NCBI GenBank assembly: GCA_016841675.1
Contig: JAENYQ010000028.1
Coordinates: 1 to 38,322, forward strand
From: Desulfotomaculum sp.
GTDB taxonomy: Bacteria > Bacillota > Desulfotomaculia > Desulfotomaculales > Desulfallaceae
DNA length: 38,322 nt
Direction of reading: 5' to 3'
Every line of letters begins with the position of its first letter. Positions within the stretch are counted from its first letter, which is position 1. The position numbers and the translations under genes were made by a program. This document shows, piece after piece, positions 30,750 to 38,322 of the stretch. The notes under the pieces are model-generated. The model ran no database searches. It was not told the origin of the DNA and saw only the letters and a list, made by a program, of their open reading frames with translations.

Positions 30750-33362
30750 TCAAGCCCGGTCGTTGGCATAGGCCCGGTCAAGAATTTCGGCCAACTCTTC
30801 AATTAACGGCATCCGGGGGTTGGTGGTGGTGGATTGGTCAGCAAAGGCGTTTTCGGCCAGCTCCGGCACCCTGCTTTTGAACAAGTACTTATCCACCCCG
30901 CAGGCCGCAATGTTACCTGGAACACCCACCCGAGCCCGTAAATCTTCCACTGCTTTAACTAGGCTGTTAACTCCCTCTTTGACTGTGCTCGCCGGCAAAC
31001 CTAAAAAGACCGCCAACTGCTGGTATTTCTCCGGCGCATGAAAGTATTCGTATTGCGGAAACGAAGCGAACTTGGTGGGCGGGGAAGAGTTATATCTGAT
31101 TACGTGGGGCAGCAAAATGGCGTTGGCCCGGCCGTGGGAGATGTGGAATTCGCCCCCTACCTTGTGGGCCAGGCTGTGGCAAACGCCCAGAAAGGCGTTT
31201 GTAAAGGCGATGCCGGCAATACAGGATGCATTATGCATCTTGCCGCGGGCTTCCCGGTTATCTTCGTCCAGGCAGCTGGCAGGCAGGTACCGGAATACCA
31301 GCTCCGCGGCTTTTAACGCCATCGCATCAGTATAATCAGAAGCCATCACCGAAACGTAGGCCTCCACGGCGTGGGTCAGCACGTCCAAGCCGGTATCCGC
31401 CGCTACTTCTGGCGGCATGGTGACAGCAAAGTCCGGGTCGATAATGGCCACGTCCGGGGTAAGTTCGTAGTCGGCCAGGGGGTATTTAACATCCTCACTC
31501 CGATGCGTGATTACCGCAAAGGCACTTACTTCCGAACCGGTGCCGCTGGTGGTGGGAATGGCTACCAGCCGGGCTCGGCGGCCCAACTTGGGATACTTAT
31601 AGGTCCGTTTGCGAATATCAAGGAATTTAAGGCGCAGGAAATCAAACTCCACTTCGGGGTGCTCATAAAACAGCCACATGCCCTTGGCGGCGTCAATGGC
31701 TGAACCGCCTCCCAGGGCGATAATGGTATCGGGACGGAACTGCTTCATCAGGGCAACTCCCTTCTGCACCGTCTCCAGCGAGGGGTCGGGTTCCACATCG
31801 GCAAACACCTCGATGTTGACCCGCTCCATCCGTTTGTTTAAGTGGTACACCACCTTGTCCACAAAACCGAGCCTGACGATCCCCTGATCTGTTACTATAA
31901 CCACCCTGCCCAGTCCCTGCATCTTTTCCAGGTACTGGACCGCCCCGTGGGCAAAATAAATGCGCTCGGGCACTTTGAACCACTGCAGTTTCTCCCGCCG
32001 GCCAGTGACACGCTTAACGTTGATCAGGTTGTCCACACTGACATTGGAAGTAGTGGCGTTGTGCCCCATGGAGCCACAACCCAGGGTCAGGGAGGGTACG
32101 TTGACATTGTATATATCACCGATGGCGCCGTGGGTGGCAGGTGCGTTGATCATGATCCGGCCGGTGCGGATACGGCTGGAAAAAAGGTCGATTACAGACC
32201 GGTTTTCCGAATGCAGCACTGCCGAATGCCCCAAGCCGCCGAAGTTCACTATTTCCTCGCAGCGTTTGATACCTGCTTGATAATCACTTACCTGATAACA
32301 GGCCAAGATAGGACTCAGCTTTTCCATGGACAGGGGGTGCAGGGGGCCAACACCATCCAGGGGAGCAACCAGAACCTTGGTCCCAGGAGGCACCTCAAAG
32401 CCCGCCATTTGTGCAATATCCCGGGCCGAACGGCCGACAATACTGGGGTTCAGAGAACACTCCCCTTCCTCACCCTTAGCCGCCAAGGCTTCCAGCCGGG
32501 CCACCTCTTCGGTGTTTAAAAAATAGCAGCCGTACTCCTGCATCAACGCAGTGGTTTCTTCATAAATATCTCGGTCTATAACTACCGATTGTTCGGAAGC
32601 GCAGATTAAACCATGATCAAAGGTTTTGCTTAAAATCAGGTCGGTAACTGCCCTTTTGAGCCGAGCCGATTTTTCTATGTAACATGGCACATTGCCCGGC
32701 CCCACTCCAAGGGCGGGCTTGCCCGTGCTGTAAGCCGCCTGCACCAAGCCGGCACCCCCGGTGGCCAGGATCAGGTGCACCCCGGGATGGGCCATTAAAT
32801 ACCTGGTAGCCTCAAGGGATGAATGCTCCAACCAGCCGATACAATTGTCCGGTGCCCCTTCCGCCACTGCGGCATCACGCATCACTCGGGCCGCCGCCGC
32901 GCAGCAGCCGGCAGCGCCGGGGTGAAAACTAAATATCACCGGGTTGGCCGTTTTAATGCAAATTAAAGATTTAAACAGTGTGGTGGAAGTGGGGTTGGTC
33001 ACCGGAATTACCGCGGCAATCACCCCTACCGGTTCGGCTACCTCGGTGTAGTCGTTTTCCTCGTCCATCCGGAGTACACCCACAGTCTTCTTGTACTTAA
33101 TGCTGTGGTATACCGATTCGGTGGCGAATATGTTTTTAATCATTTTGTCCTCGTAAATACCCCGGCCGGTTTCTTGCACCGCCAGACGGGCCAGTTCCAT
33201 GTGTCTGTCCAGACCAGCCAAGGCCATAGCCCGCACAATGCCGTCGATTTGCTCCTGGGACATGTTGGCCATTTCCCGTCGCGCCTCCTCGGCCCTTGCT
33301 ACAAGCCCATCTACAACGCGCAGCAAATCACCATCCGAAACCGCTCCATTTTGCACGCTCAT
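30750..33362 (-). CDS. adhE: Bifunctional acetaldehyde-CoA/alcohol dehydrogenase
   Basis: An 870-residue AdhE of full length. The N-terminal aldehyde dehydrogenase half has VIPVTNPTSTTLFKSL, the GLICASEQS catalytic Cys near 254 and GGAGLVQAAYSTGKPALG. The C-terminal iron alcohol dehydrogenase half has GGGSAIDAAKGMW near 550, PTTSGTGSEV, and the metal ligands in DVLTHAVEAY and HSLAHKVGGEFHISHGRANA. It reduces acetyl-CoA to ethanol (or the reverse) with NADH and forms spirosomes. RBS GGGGGTGG precedes ATG 33362. It is divergent from the tyrosinase-like gene; I found no clear Rex site. Confidence 0.96.
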   Translation of the reverse strand: MSVQNGAVSDGDLLRVVDGLVARAEEARREMANMSQEQIDGIVRAMALAGLDRHMELARLAVQETGRGIYEDKMIKNIFATESVYHSIKYKKTVGVLRMDEENDYTEVAEPVGVIAAVIPVTNPTSTTLFKSLICIKTANPVIFSFHPGAAGCCAAAARVMRDAAVAEGAPDNCIGWLEHSSLEATRYLMAHPGVHLILATGGAGLVQAAYSTGKPALGVGPGNVPCYIEKSARLKRAVTDLILSKTFDHGLICASEQSVVIDRDIYEETTALMQEYGCYFLNTEEVARLEALAAKGEEGECSLNPSIVGRSARDIAQMAGFEVPPGTKVLVAPLDGVGPLHPLSMEKLSPILACYQVSDYQAGIKRCEEIVNFGGLGHSAVLHSENRSVIDLFSSRIRTGRIMINAPATHGAIGDIYNVNVPSLTLGCGSMGHNATTSNVSVDNLINVKRVTGRREKLQWFKVPERIYFAHGAVQYLEKMQGLGRVVIVTDQGIVRLGFVDKVVYHLNKRMERVNIEVFADVEPDPSLETVQKGVALMKQFRPDTIIALGGGSAIDAAKGMWLFYEHPEVEFDFLRLKFLDIRKRTYKYPKLGRRARLVAIPTTSGTGSEVSAFAVITHRSEDVKYPLADYELTPDVAIIDPDFAVTMPPEVAADTGLDVLTHAVEAYVSVMASDYTDAMALKAAELVFRYLPASCLDEDNREARGKMHNASCIAGIAFTNAFLGVCHSLAHKVGGEFHISHGRANAILLPHVIRYNSSPPTKFASFPQYEYFHAPEKYQQLAVFLGLPASTVKEGVNSLVKAVEDLRARVGVPGNIAACGVDKYLFKSRVPELAENAFADQSTTTNPRMPLIEELAEILDRAYANDRA

Positions 33363-33507
33363 CCGCCCACCCCCGCAGTTTTCTCTACTAACCTAAGTAT
33401 CCCACGGTCGCCAACGGTTAATGCGGTTTTTAAAATACCTATTCCTCACCCCTAAACGCAAATTTCATATCTTAATACTATCTAAAAACAAGCCAAGGAG
33501 GAAAAAA

Positions 33508-34029
33508 ATGAGCAGGCCTAGTCTGAACAATCTTAGTGTTGATGACCGGAGGTTATTGGCCAGTCTGATTCAGCAATATGCAACACCGCAAATTATAGAT
33601 TTACACTGGAACGCCGCCCAAGCCGGCGCCCACAGCGACCCAATCATGTTTCTTACATTCCATCGGGAGTATATCGGCGGGTTGGAAACTTTTCTATTGG
33701 AACAGGGTTTCCCGCAGTTCGTACCGCTGCCGGCATGGAATCCGGTTGAACCAATATCGGGGGAGTTTAATATACCCAATGTCGGCCCCCGGCGGTTGCG
33801 CAATTTAAACCCCAATGTCAGTTTTTCACCGGAGTTTGACCCGGAGAACTTAAGCAGTTTCAGGACCATCACCGAACTGGGTGAGGCGCTAATGACCAGG
33901 CACAACCTGGTGCACCAAAGAATCGGGGGGATTATGAATAATATGCGGCTGGCTCCATTGGCCCCGATTTTCTGGCCGTTTCACAGCTTCATTGATGATA
34001 TATATTATAACTGGCAGATTGCCCAATAA
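33508..34029 (+). CDS. Minimal tyrosinase-like binuclear copper protein
   Basis: A 173-residue protein with a tyrosinase-type pattern: His33, His42 and His52 (FLTFHREYIGGLE, the CuA FLPWHRxYL motif), and His132, His136 (HNLVH) and His159 (FWPFHSFIDDIYYNWQ, the CuB third-ligand motif). All six possible copper ligands are thus present, in a protein much shorter than common tyrosinases (about 280 or more). No signal peptide is seen. ATG 33508 has AAGGAGG 7 nt upstream, which rules out the longer frame from 33421. Tyrosinases use O2, odd in an anaerobe. Substrate and activity are unknown. Confidence 0.65.
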   Translation: MSRPSLNNLSVDDRRLLASLIQQYATPQIIDLHWNAAQAGAHSDPIMFLTFHREYIGGLETFLLEQGFPQFVPLPAWNPVEPISGEFNIPNVGPRRLRNLNPNVSFSPEFDPENLSSFRTITELGEALMTRHNLVHQRIGGIMNNMRLAPLAPIFWPFHSFIDDIYYNWQIAQ

Positions 34030-34086
34030 GGTTTGGTATCCTTCCAATAACACCAAACCGGGCCGGATGTTTTCAGGGGAAACTAG

Positions 34087-34776
34087 CTATTTCACTGCAA
34101 CGGCGCAGATAAATCCCCCGTCGGTACGACCGGATTTTACAGCCTCGGCTTCGATGGCTAAGGCCTGTTCTTCCCGGGAGTAATCAAAGTCCGGCGGCAC
34201 GAACAGCACGGCCTTACCCCGCACGGTTCTGCCGGGCATAATTGCCAACAGTTCTTCCAGGGTGTAAAACCGGGCCCGGTTGAATATATTGTCTGGTTCA
34301 CGACGCGATTTTTCATCGTACAACCGCCACCAGTCACTGCCGCGGCCAATTAGGCCCAGCACCAGCCGGCCGCCGGTTTTCAACACCCGCAAGGCTTCAC
34401 TCAGGGCAGTGGACAAGTCGGGCGCGAATTCCAGGGCTGTAACGGATAAAACGGCATCGAAACTTTGGTCTTTAAAGGGTAACTGCAAAGCATCGGCCTC
34501 CAGAAAATGAACATCCAGTCCCGCATGTTTCGCCTTAGCCCCGGCCTGCTCCAGCATGGGCCGCGAAATATCCACGCCGGTGACATCAAGCCCCTTGGCG
34601 GCCAGATCCAGGGCATATAGACCGGTTCCACATCCAACGTCCAGTATTTTCATCCCCGCCCGGGGTTCCAGATAAGCATAAATAGCTTCTTTTTCAATAC
34701 GGTCCACCACGCGGCCGGATGGTGTTTCGTACCAGCTGTCGTAACTGCCGGCCATGTCATCAAACAATTGACTCAT
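34087..34776 (-). CDS. Class I SAM-dependent methyltransferase (Methyltransf_11 type)
   Basis: A 229-residue methyltransferase. SAM-binding motif I is ILDVGCGTG at 44-52, motif II VTGVDISRPM, motif III EADALQLPFKDQSFDAVLSV, then ALRVLKTGGRLVLG. The substrate is not predictable. ATG 34776 follows AAGGGGGTAAAAAA. It is monocistronic between repeat sequences and the tyrosinase-like gene (convergent). Confidence 0.88.
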   Translation of the reverse strand: MSQLFDDMAGSYDSWYETPSGRVVDRIEKEAIYAYLEPRAGMKILDVGCGTGLYALDLAAKGLDVTGVDISRPMLEQAGAKAKHAGLDVHFLEADALQLPFKDQSFDAVLSVTALEFAPDLSTALSEALRVLKTGGRLVLGLIGRGSDWWRLYDEKSRREPDNIFNRARFYTLEELLAIMPGRTVRGKAVLFVPPDFDYSREEQALAIEAEAVKSGRTDGGFICAVAVK

Positions 34777-34850
34777 TTTTTTACCCCCTTGACAAACACA
34801 TTTTTTGTATTATCCACTATCATCCGCAAGATGGCAATAAAGACGCGCGT

Positions 34851-34885
34851 AAGCGAAGGATCTAGATTCTTCATTTCGTTCAGAG
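34851..34885. repeat. Partial family-B repeat
   Basis: AAGCGAAGGATCTAGATTCT ... TCGTTCAGAG matches the centre of the family-B hairpins; outer TGTCAT arms are missing. It lies between the methyltransferase gene and the 34900 inverted repeat. Confidence 0.6.
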
Positions 34886-34899
34886 TTAAGCCAGGCTTT

Positions 34900-34950
34900 G
34901 GTGCCAGGTGTTGAAAGCTGCAGAATACGCAACTTTCAACACCTGGCACC
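34900..34950. terminator. Perfect 18-bp inverted repeat, probable terminator
   Basis: GGTGCCAGGTGTTGAAAG and CTTTCAACACCTGGCACC are exact complements around a 15-nt loop. It lies 15 nt beyond the BON gene stop on the minus strand. No T-run follows, so it may also be a dispersed repeat. Confidence 0.6.
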
Positions 34951-34964
34951 TTACGGTTGTTATC

Positions 34965-35495
34965 CTAAAAAATTCTGGCCTCTCCCTCGTCCTCGTTATC
35001 GTTGTTCACTTGGTGGTGGAAGATAGACTCCAAGCTTTCATCGTCATAACCACCGGGGCGGATGTTCAGTTGGCTGACCACCTCGGTTACCCCCCGGGCC
35101 TTGGCTGCTGTTTTTACGGCTTCGCGTTCTTCTTCTGTTGTCTCCACGGTACCCATCAGAAATACCTTGCCGCCCACCGACTTAGCGCCTACATGCCTTA
35201 AGTTTACTCCGGGGTTGGCGTTTAGTTCCTCCATCACCTCCCAGGTAACATCTTCGTCATCAATAGCTCCGTCGGTGCTGACGGCCAAACCCAGGTCGAT
35301 TTTACCAACGCCCTGCTGCCCCGCCAACAATTCTCTGAGTCGGTCCTTCTCAAACAGCGTGTCCACCACCCCGCTAATCATTACCACGTCATCAACAACC
35401 TGGGCATTTAACCCATAACTCTTGAATTCTTTGCTTTCATCCAGCATTTCCTGCACTTGGCGTTCCAGCGCCTTATTCCCTTTGTCATCGGACAA
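34965..35495 (-). CDS. BON domain protein
   Basis: A 176-residue protein with two BON-like repeats: residues about 15-75 (GLNAQVVDDVVMISGVVDTL, LGLAVSTDGAIDDED) and about 80-150 (VNLRHVGAKSVGGKVFLMGTV, EREAVKTAAKARGVTEVVSQ). The tail is very acidic (NDNEDEGEARIF). No signal peptide is seen, so it is probably cytoplasmic, where BON domains are thought to bind phospholipid or other ligands. RBS CGGGAGGGTTATAATTTG precedes ATG 35495 (spacing somewhat long). Divergent from the MscS gene. Confidence 0.75.
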   Translation of the reverse strand: MSDDKGNKALERQVQEMLDESKEFKSYGLNAQVVDDVVMISGVVDTLFEKDRLRELLAGQQGVGKIDLGLAVSTDGAIDDEDVTWEVMEELNANPGVNLRHVGAKSVGGKVFLMGTVETTEEEREAVKTAAKARGVTEVVSQLNIRPGGYDDESLESIFHHQVNNDNEDEGEARIF

Positions 35496-35650
35496 ATTAT
35501 AACCCTCCCGGCTATTACTTTTGGCTTATTATTGCCGGGATTACCGAACAGTATAAAAACGGGTAACAAACTGGAGACAATTTATTGTTCTAGCCCAGCG
35601 GTGACAAGGAAATTTAGGCTTTGATGGCGAAATAAGTAGATATAAATGAA

Positions 35651-35669
35651 CTGGGGGTCAGGCCCCCAG
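35651..35669 (+). promoter_or_regulatory. GC-rich hairpin directly before the mscS ribosome binding site
   Basis: CTGGGGG-TCAGG-CCCCCAG forms a 7-bp GC stem ending 4 nt before GGAGG. It could modulate translation of the channel or be a copy of the GGGGTCAGG-type repeats (see 11990-12000). Confidence 0.5.
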
Positions 35670-35681
35670 CTTGGAGGAATT

Positions 35682-36818
35682 ATGGGACAAACCGAATTAT
35701 GGGCCACGATAATAGCTTGGTACGCAACCTGGCAGGGATACCAATACTTCAATGAAATTAACTTCCTGGTTTTTATACCGTTGTTTTTTTTACTGCGCTC
35801 AATACTGCTTAAAAGAATTAGCAATTTTATGAGTTTAAGAGCTGGTGAAAATGGCGATAGTGAGTTGCAGCCCTTTATACTTTCCTTAATCAACTGGGTT
35901 ACGTTTTACTCCATCGCCATATACGCCATCATTTACTTTAGGGACACTATCTGGCTGGGGGAAACCTGGTTTACAATCGGCAGTACCCAGGTTACCACCC
36001 TTACATTCCTCATCCCCGCTATTATTATCAGCCTGAGCATCAAGTTTTCCAACCTGTTGTCCAAGTTCTTGCTACACCGGGTGTATAAAAAATATGAACT
36101 GGACAACGGTACCCAATACACCTTTACCAGGCTGCTGCACTACATGATCATTGTTGTTTCCATACTGGTGGCTTTGCCGGTTATCGGCTTTGACTTGAGC
36201 ATCTTCACAGTTTTCGCCGGAGTAGCCGGCATTGGGATTGGTTTTGGTGTCAGCAACATCGCCTCCAATTTTATATCCGGTTTGATTATCCTTTTTGAAC
36301 GGCCCATAAAGGTGGGAGATCGGATTAAAATTGGTGAATTGCATTGTGACGTGGAAAACATCTCCATTAGGTCCACCGTGGTCCGTACCCGCAATAATGA
36401 ACACATTATCATCCCTAACAGCCAGTTTATTGAAAACCAGGTCATGAACTGGTCTTACGGTGACCCCAAAGTGCGAGAGAAGGTATTAATTGGTGTGGCT
36501 TACGGTTCGGACGTCGGACTGCTGGAACGCTTGCTATTACAAACGGCGTACGAACACAAGGACATCATGGATGAGCCCCCGCCGCGGGTGGACTTTCTAA
36601 ATTTTGGGGACTCAGCCTTGGAATTTCGCCTGCTTTACTGGATACCTAACCCGGTTTTGCGCACCCGGGTAAAAAGCGCGCTCAATTTCAGAATTAACGA
36701 ACTGCTGCAGCAACACGGCGTGGAGATACCCTTCCCCCAACGGGATTTACACCTGCGCAGCGTTGACGCAGATTTAATTAGGGAAATGCATCTGGCCACT
36801 AAATCGCCTCGGAGTTAA
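35682..36818 (+). CDS. mscS: Mechanosensitive ion channel, MscS family
   Basis: A 378-residue MscS homologue with extra N-terminal membrane segments (about residues 24-40, 75-95, 105-125, 145-165) before the pore-lining helix around FTVFAGVAGIGIGFGVSNIASNF, followed by the beta domain FERPIKVGDRIKIGELHCDVENI and NNEHIIIPNSQF, then a C-terminal alpha/beta domain. It opens under membrane tension to release solutes on hypo-osmotic shock. ATG 35682 follows GGAGGAATT; an ATG 36 nt earlier lies on the upstream hairpin and has no RBS. Confidence 0.92.
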   Translation: MGQTELWATIIAWYATWQGYQYFNEINFLVFIPLFFLLRSILLKRISNFMSLRAGENGDSELQPFILSLINWVTFYSIAIYAIIYFRDTIWLGETWFTIGSTQVTTLTFLIPAIIISLSIKFSNLLSKFLLHRVYKKYELDNGTQYTFTRLLHYMIIVVSILVALPVIGFDLSIFTVFAGVAGIGIGFGVSNIASNFISGLIILFERPIKVGDRIKIGELHCDVENISIRSTVVRTRNNEHIIIPNSQFIENQVMNWSYGDPKVREKVLIGVAYGSDVGLLERLLLQTAYEHKDIMDEPPPRVDFLNFGDSALEFRLLYWIPNPVLRTRVKSALNFRINELLQQHGVEIPFPQRDLHLRSVDADLIREMHLATKSPRS

Positions 36819-36854
36819 TGATTACCATTGGAAGTTCAATTGACCAGTGACTTG

Positions 36855-36879
36855 TGTTACAATCACAATAGCTGTAACA
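36855..36879. promoter_or_regulatory. Operator-like inverted repeat upstream of the M24 peptidase
   Basis: TGTTACA (36855-36861) and TGTAACA (36873-36879) are exact inverted repeats with an 11-nt spacer, about 125 nt before the peptidase start. TTGACC at 36839-36844 and TAACAAT at 36875-36881 are possible promoter elements overlapping it. Spacing suggests a dimeric repressor site. The remaining part of 36819-37002 holds only the small frame below. Confidence 0.4.
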
Positions 36880-36907
36880 ATTTATCCACGGTTGCGGGGT
36901 AATGTGA

Positions 36908-37030
36908 TTGATTGAAGTGAATTGTGTCCACTGCGGTAAGAAGATGGCAAGTATAACTGCTTACATATTGCATTACAAGAACAGAAAAGAGAGGGGATCT
37001 ACATGCGGCTCACTCCTAGAAGCGAACTAA
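36908..37030 (+). CDS. Small CxxC protein (40 aa) overlapping the peptidase start
   Basis: TTG 36908 follows GCGGGGTAATGTGA. The product starts MIEVNCVHCGKKMASITAYI and ends STCGSLLEAN, with one CVHC knuckle and a third Cys. The frame overlaps the first 28 nt of the peptidase gene in another frame. It could be a short coupled leader gene or chance; weak support. Confidence 0.3.
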   Translation: MIEVNCVHCGKKMASITAYILHYKNRKERGSTCGSLLEAN

Positions 37031-38181
37031 TGGCGCGCATTTCCAAGCTACAGCAATTAATGACTGCAGCCGGGTTCGACGGAACTATTATAGTTCAGAA
37101 CGCGGATTTATTCTACTTTACAGGCACCGTCCAGCAATCCCACCTGTATGTTCCCGCAAACGGAAAACCGATATTTATGGTCAGAAAAAGCCTGGCCCGG
37201 GCCAAAGAGGAATCCGCACTGGAAGAAATAATACCGCTTGCCAACCCCAAAGAAATCCCCAGTATGCTGGCCGATTACGGATACCGGAATTTGGGCGTGC
37301 TGGGGTTCGAGATGGATGTGCTGCCGGCAGCGCATTTTATGCGTTACCAAAAATTATTTGCCTCCACCAAGCTGACAGACGCCAGCAATTTAATCCGAAC
37401 GGTCAAAATGGTTAAATCAGCTTATGAACTAGGCATTATTAAAGAAGCTGCCCAAATGAATCAAGCCATGTTTTCGCAGTTCAAGGACATTTTGCACGAA
37501 GGTATTACCGAGTTGGAGCTCTCAGCTAAGATGGAGTTATTATCCCGCCAGATGGGGCACCAGGGCCACATTAGAACTCGTGGTTTTAACCAGGAAATTG
37601 CATTCCTTGTTTTGTCCGGGCCAAACCTGGCGGTGCCCAATCATATGGACGGTCCCATTGGCGGTCCGGGGCTCAACCCATCCTTTCCCCAGGGTGCAAC
37701 TAACAATAAGATCCAAATTAACGAACCCGTAATGTTTGATTACGGTGGGATGTGTGATGGCTACATTGTGGACCAGACCAGGACCTTTTGTATCGGTCGT
37801 CTACCGGAAAAAATGACCCGGGCTCACGAGACAGCGATAAGCATACAAAATGCAATTAAGCAGAAGGCATTGCCCGGAGTGCTGTGCGAAGACCTCTACT
37901 CCCTGGCCGTTGATATGGCCCACCAGGCCGACCTGGGCGACCATTTTATGGGTTACCCAAAAGGTGTACCCTTTGTGGGTCATGGGGTTGGTACAGAGTT
38001 GGACGAGTGGCCGGTGTTGGCTAAAGGGTTTAAGATACCCCTGGAAGAAGGCATGGTCCTGGCATTGGAACCTAAATTCGTATTTCCGGAAGGGGCTGTG
38101 GGAATTGAGGATACGTTCGTTGTTAGGGACAACGGGCTGGAAAACATCACCGAGTTTGACGAGGGGATTATTTACTTGTAG
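37003..38181 (+). CDS. M24 family Xaa-Pro peptidase
   Basis: A 392-residue creatinase/prolidase-type protein: N-terminal creatinase-like domain (about 8-135, with LFYFTGTVQQ) and pita-bread metallopeptidase domain. The dinuclear metal ligands are all present: Asp246 (FDYGGM), Asp257 (VDQTRTF), His327 (VGHGVG), Glu356 (ALEPKF) and Glu369 (GIEDTF). It should cleave Xaa-Pro dipeptides or oligopeptides in the cytoplasm. ATG 37003 follows GAGAGGGGATCTAC. Ends with its own terminator. Confidence 0.93.
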   Translation: MRLTPRSELMARISKLQQLMTAAGFDGTIIVQNADLFYFTGTVQQSHLYVPANGKPIFMVRKSLARAKEESALEEIIPLANPKEIPSMLADYGYRNLGVLGFEMDVLPAAHFMRYQKLFASTKLTDASNLIRTVKMVKSAYELGIIKEAAQMNQAMFSQFKDILHEGITELELSAKMELLSRQMGHQGHIRTRGFNQEIAFLVLSGPNLAVPNHMDGPIGGPGLNPSFPQGATNNKIQINEPVMFDYGGMCDGYIVDQTRTFCIGRLPEKMTRAHETAISIQNAIKQKALPGVLCEDLYSLAVDMAHQADLGDHFMGYPKGVPFVGHGVGTELDEWPVLAKGFKIPLEEGMVLALEPKFVFPEGAVGIEDTFVVRDNGLENITEFDEGIIYL

Positions 38182-38184
38182 ACT

Positions 38185-38238
38185 AAAAAGGGGACAGGCA
38201 ACTTTTTAAAAAACAAAAAAGTAGCCTGTCCCCTTTTT
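38185..38238. terminator. Long perfect-arm hairpin, bidirectional terminator
   Basis: AAAAAGGGGACAGGC (38185-38199) and GCCTGTCCCCTTTTT pair over 15 bp, with a further AACTTTTT / AAAAAAGT helix inside. It follows the M24 peptidase stop. The GGGGACA arm also recalls the repeats in the graveyard region. Confidence 0.75.
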
Positions 38239-38273
38239 GCGCATCAACTTTTTAAAAACAAAACATTGTTATA

Positions 38274-38322
38274 CCGTTAACTCAGTAAGTGGTACAGCGT
38301 CGTGTCATTGCTATGAATACAA
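38274..38322. repeat. Family-A repeat head, cut by the window edge
   Basis: CGTTAACTCAGTAAGTGGTA followed by CAGCG and GTCATTGCTATGAATACAA is nearly identical to 25183-25230 and begins like 16203. The element continues beyond the window. Confidence 0.75.

Noticed and set aside
33363-33507. Rex operator upstream of adhE
   Set aside because: No TTGTGA-N6-TCACAA-like site was visible in the divergent region.

Overview
The window looks like chromosome from an anaerobic, spore-former-type Firmicute, most plausibly the Desulfotomaculum/Pelotomaculum group of Peptococcaceae. This is inference from gene content and style: an ETF:menaquinone oxidoreductase cluster, A-type flavodiiron protein plus rubrerythrin, B12-dependent ribonucleotide reductase, bifunctional AdhE, FmdE, nitrogenase remnants, strong GGAGG ribosome binding sites, TTG/GTG starts and many short hairpin repeats. 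No rRNA, tRNA or CRISPR array was seen.

Region 1 (about 160-6743, minus strand) is one operon-like block: a membrane ETF:menaquinone oxidoreductase, EtfA, EtfB, a phytoene-desaturase-like FAD oxidoreductase and a short-chain dehydrogenase, followed by a decayed start of a PEP-synthase-like gene. It reads as a route passing electrons from an unknown substrate through ETF to menaquinone.

Region 2 (about 6900-13500) is a gene graveyard. One intact thiolase and one small coiled-coil gene sit among remnants of CheW, a chemotaxis receptor, an HD hydrolase, an IS91-type transposase, a frameshifted metallo-beta-lactamase-fold hydrolase, a ferredoxin-like gene whose N-terminal part has been inverted, a truncated cation/proton antiporter, the first 32 codons of nifD and a truncated nifV. 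Related GGGGACATTCCT-type inverted repeats lie between the fragments.

Region 3 (13.7-20.3 kb) holds housekeeping and defence genes: a zinc-ribbon protein, a MazG-like pyrophosphohydrolase, a flavodoxin-fold quinone reductase, a lipoprotein, DNA polymerase IV coupled to a small Cys-rich protein, and an AT-rich restriction-modification pair (Dam-type methylase plus PD-(D/E)XK endonuclease).

Region 4 (20.3-25.1 kb) carries trmO and an fmdE-like gene behind a 155-nt leader with a hairpin, a 4-oxalocrotonate tautomerase, an HPP membrane protein, UspA, and the oxygen-defence genes fprA and rubrerythrin.

Region 5 (25.1-38.3 kb) contains composite repeats, nrdJ, an acyl-CoA synthetase, a DUF3795-type Cys-rich protein, adhE, a very small tyrosinase-like protein with all six candidate copper histidines, a methyltransferase, a BON protein, an MscS channel and an M24 peptidase. 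Dispersed repeats (a TTAACTCAGTAA-type element and a GAAGAATCTAGATCCTTCG-type hairpin) recur from 16 kb to the right edge.

I see no clear undescribed multi-gene system. The best candidates for a closer look are the EMO/ETF cluster of unknown substrate, the vestigial nif locus with its shuffled neighbours, the fmdE leader, the minimal tyrosinase and the nested repeat family.
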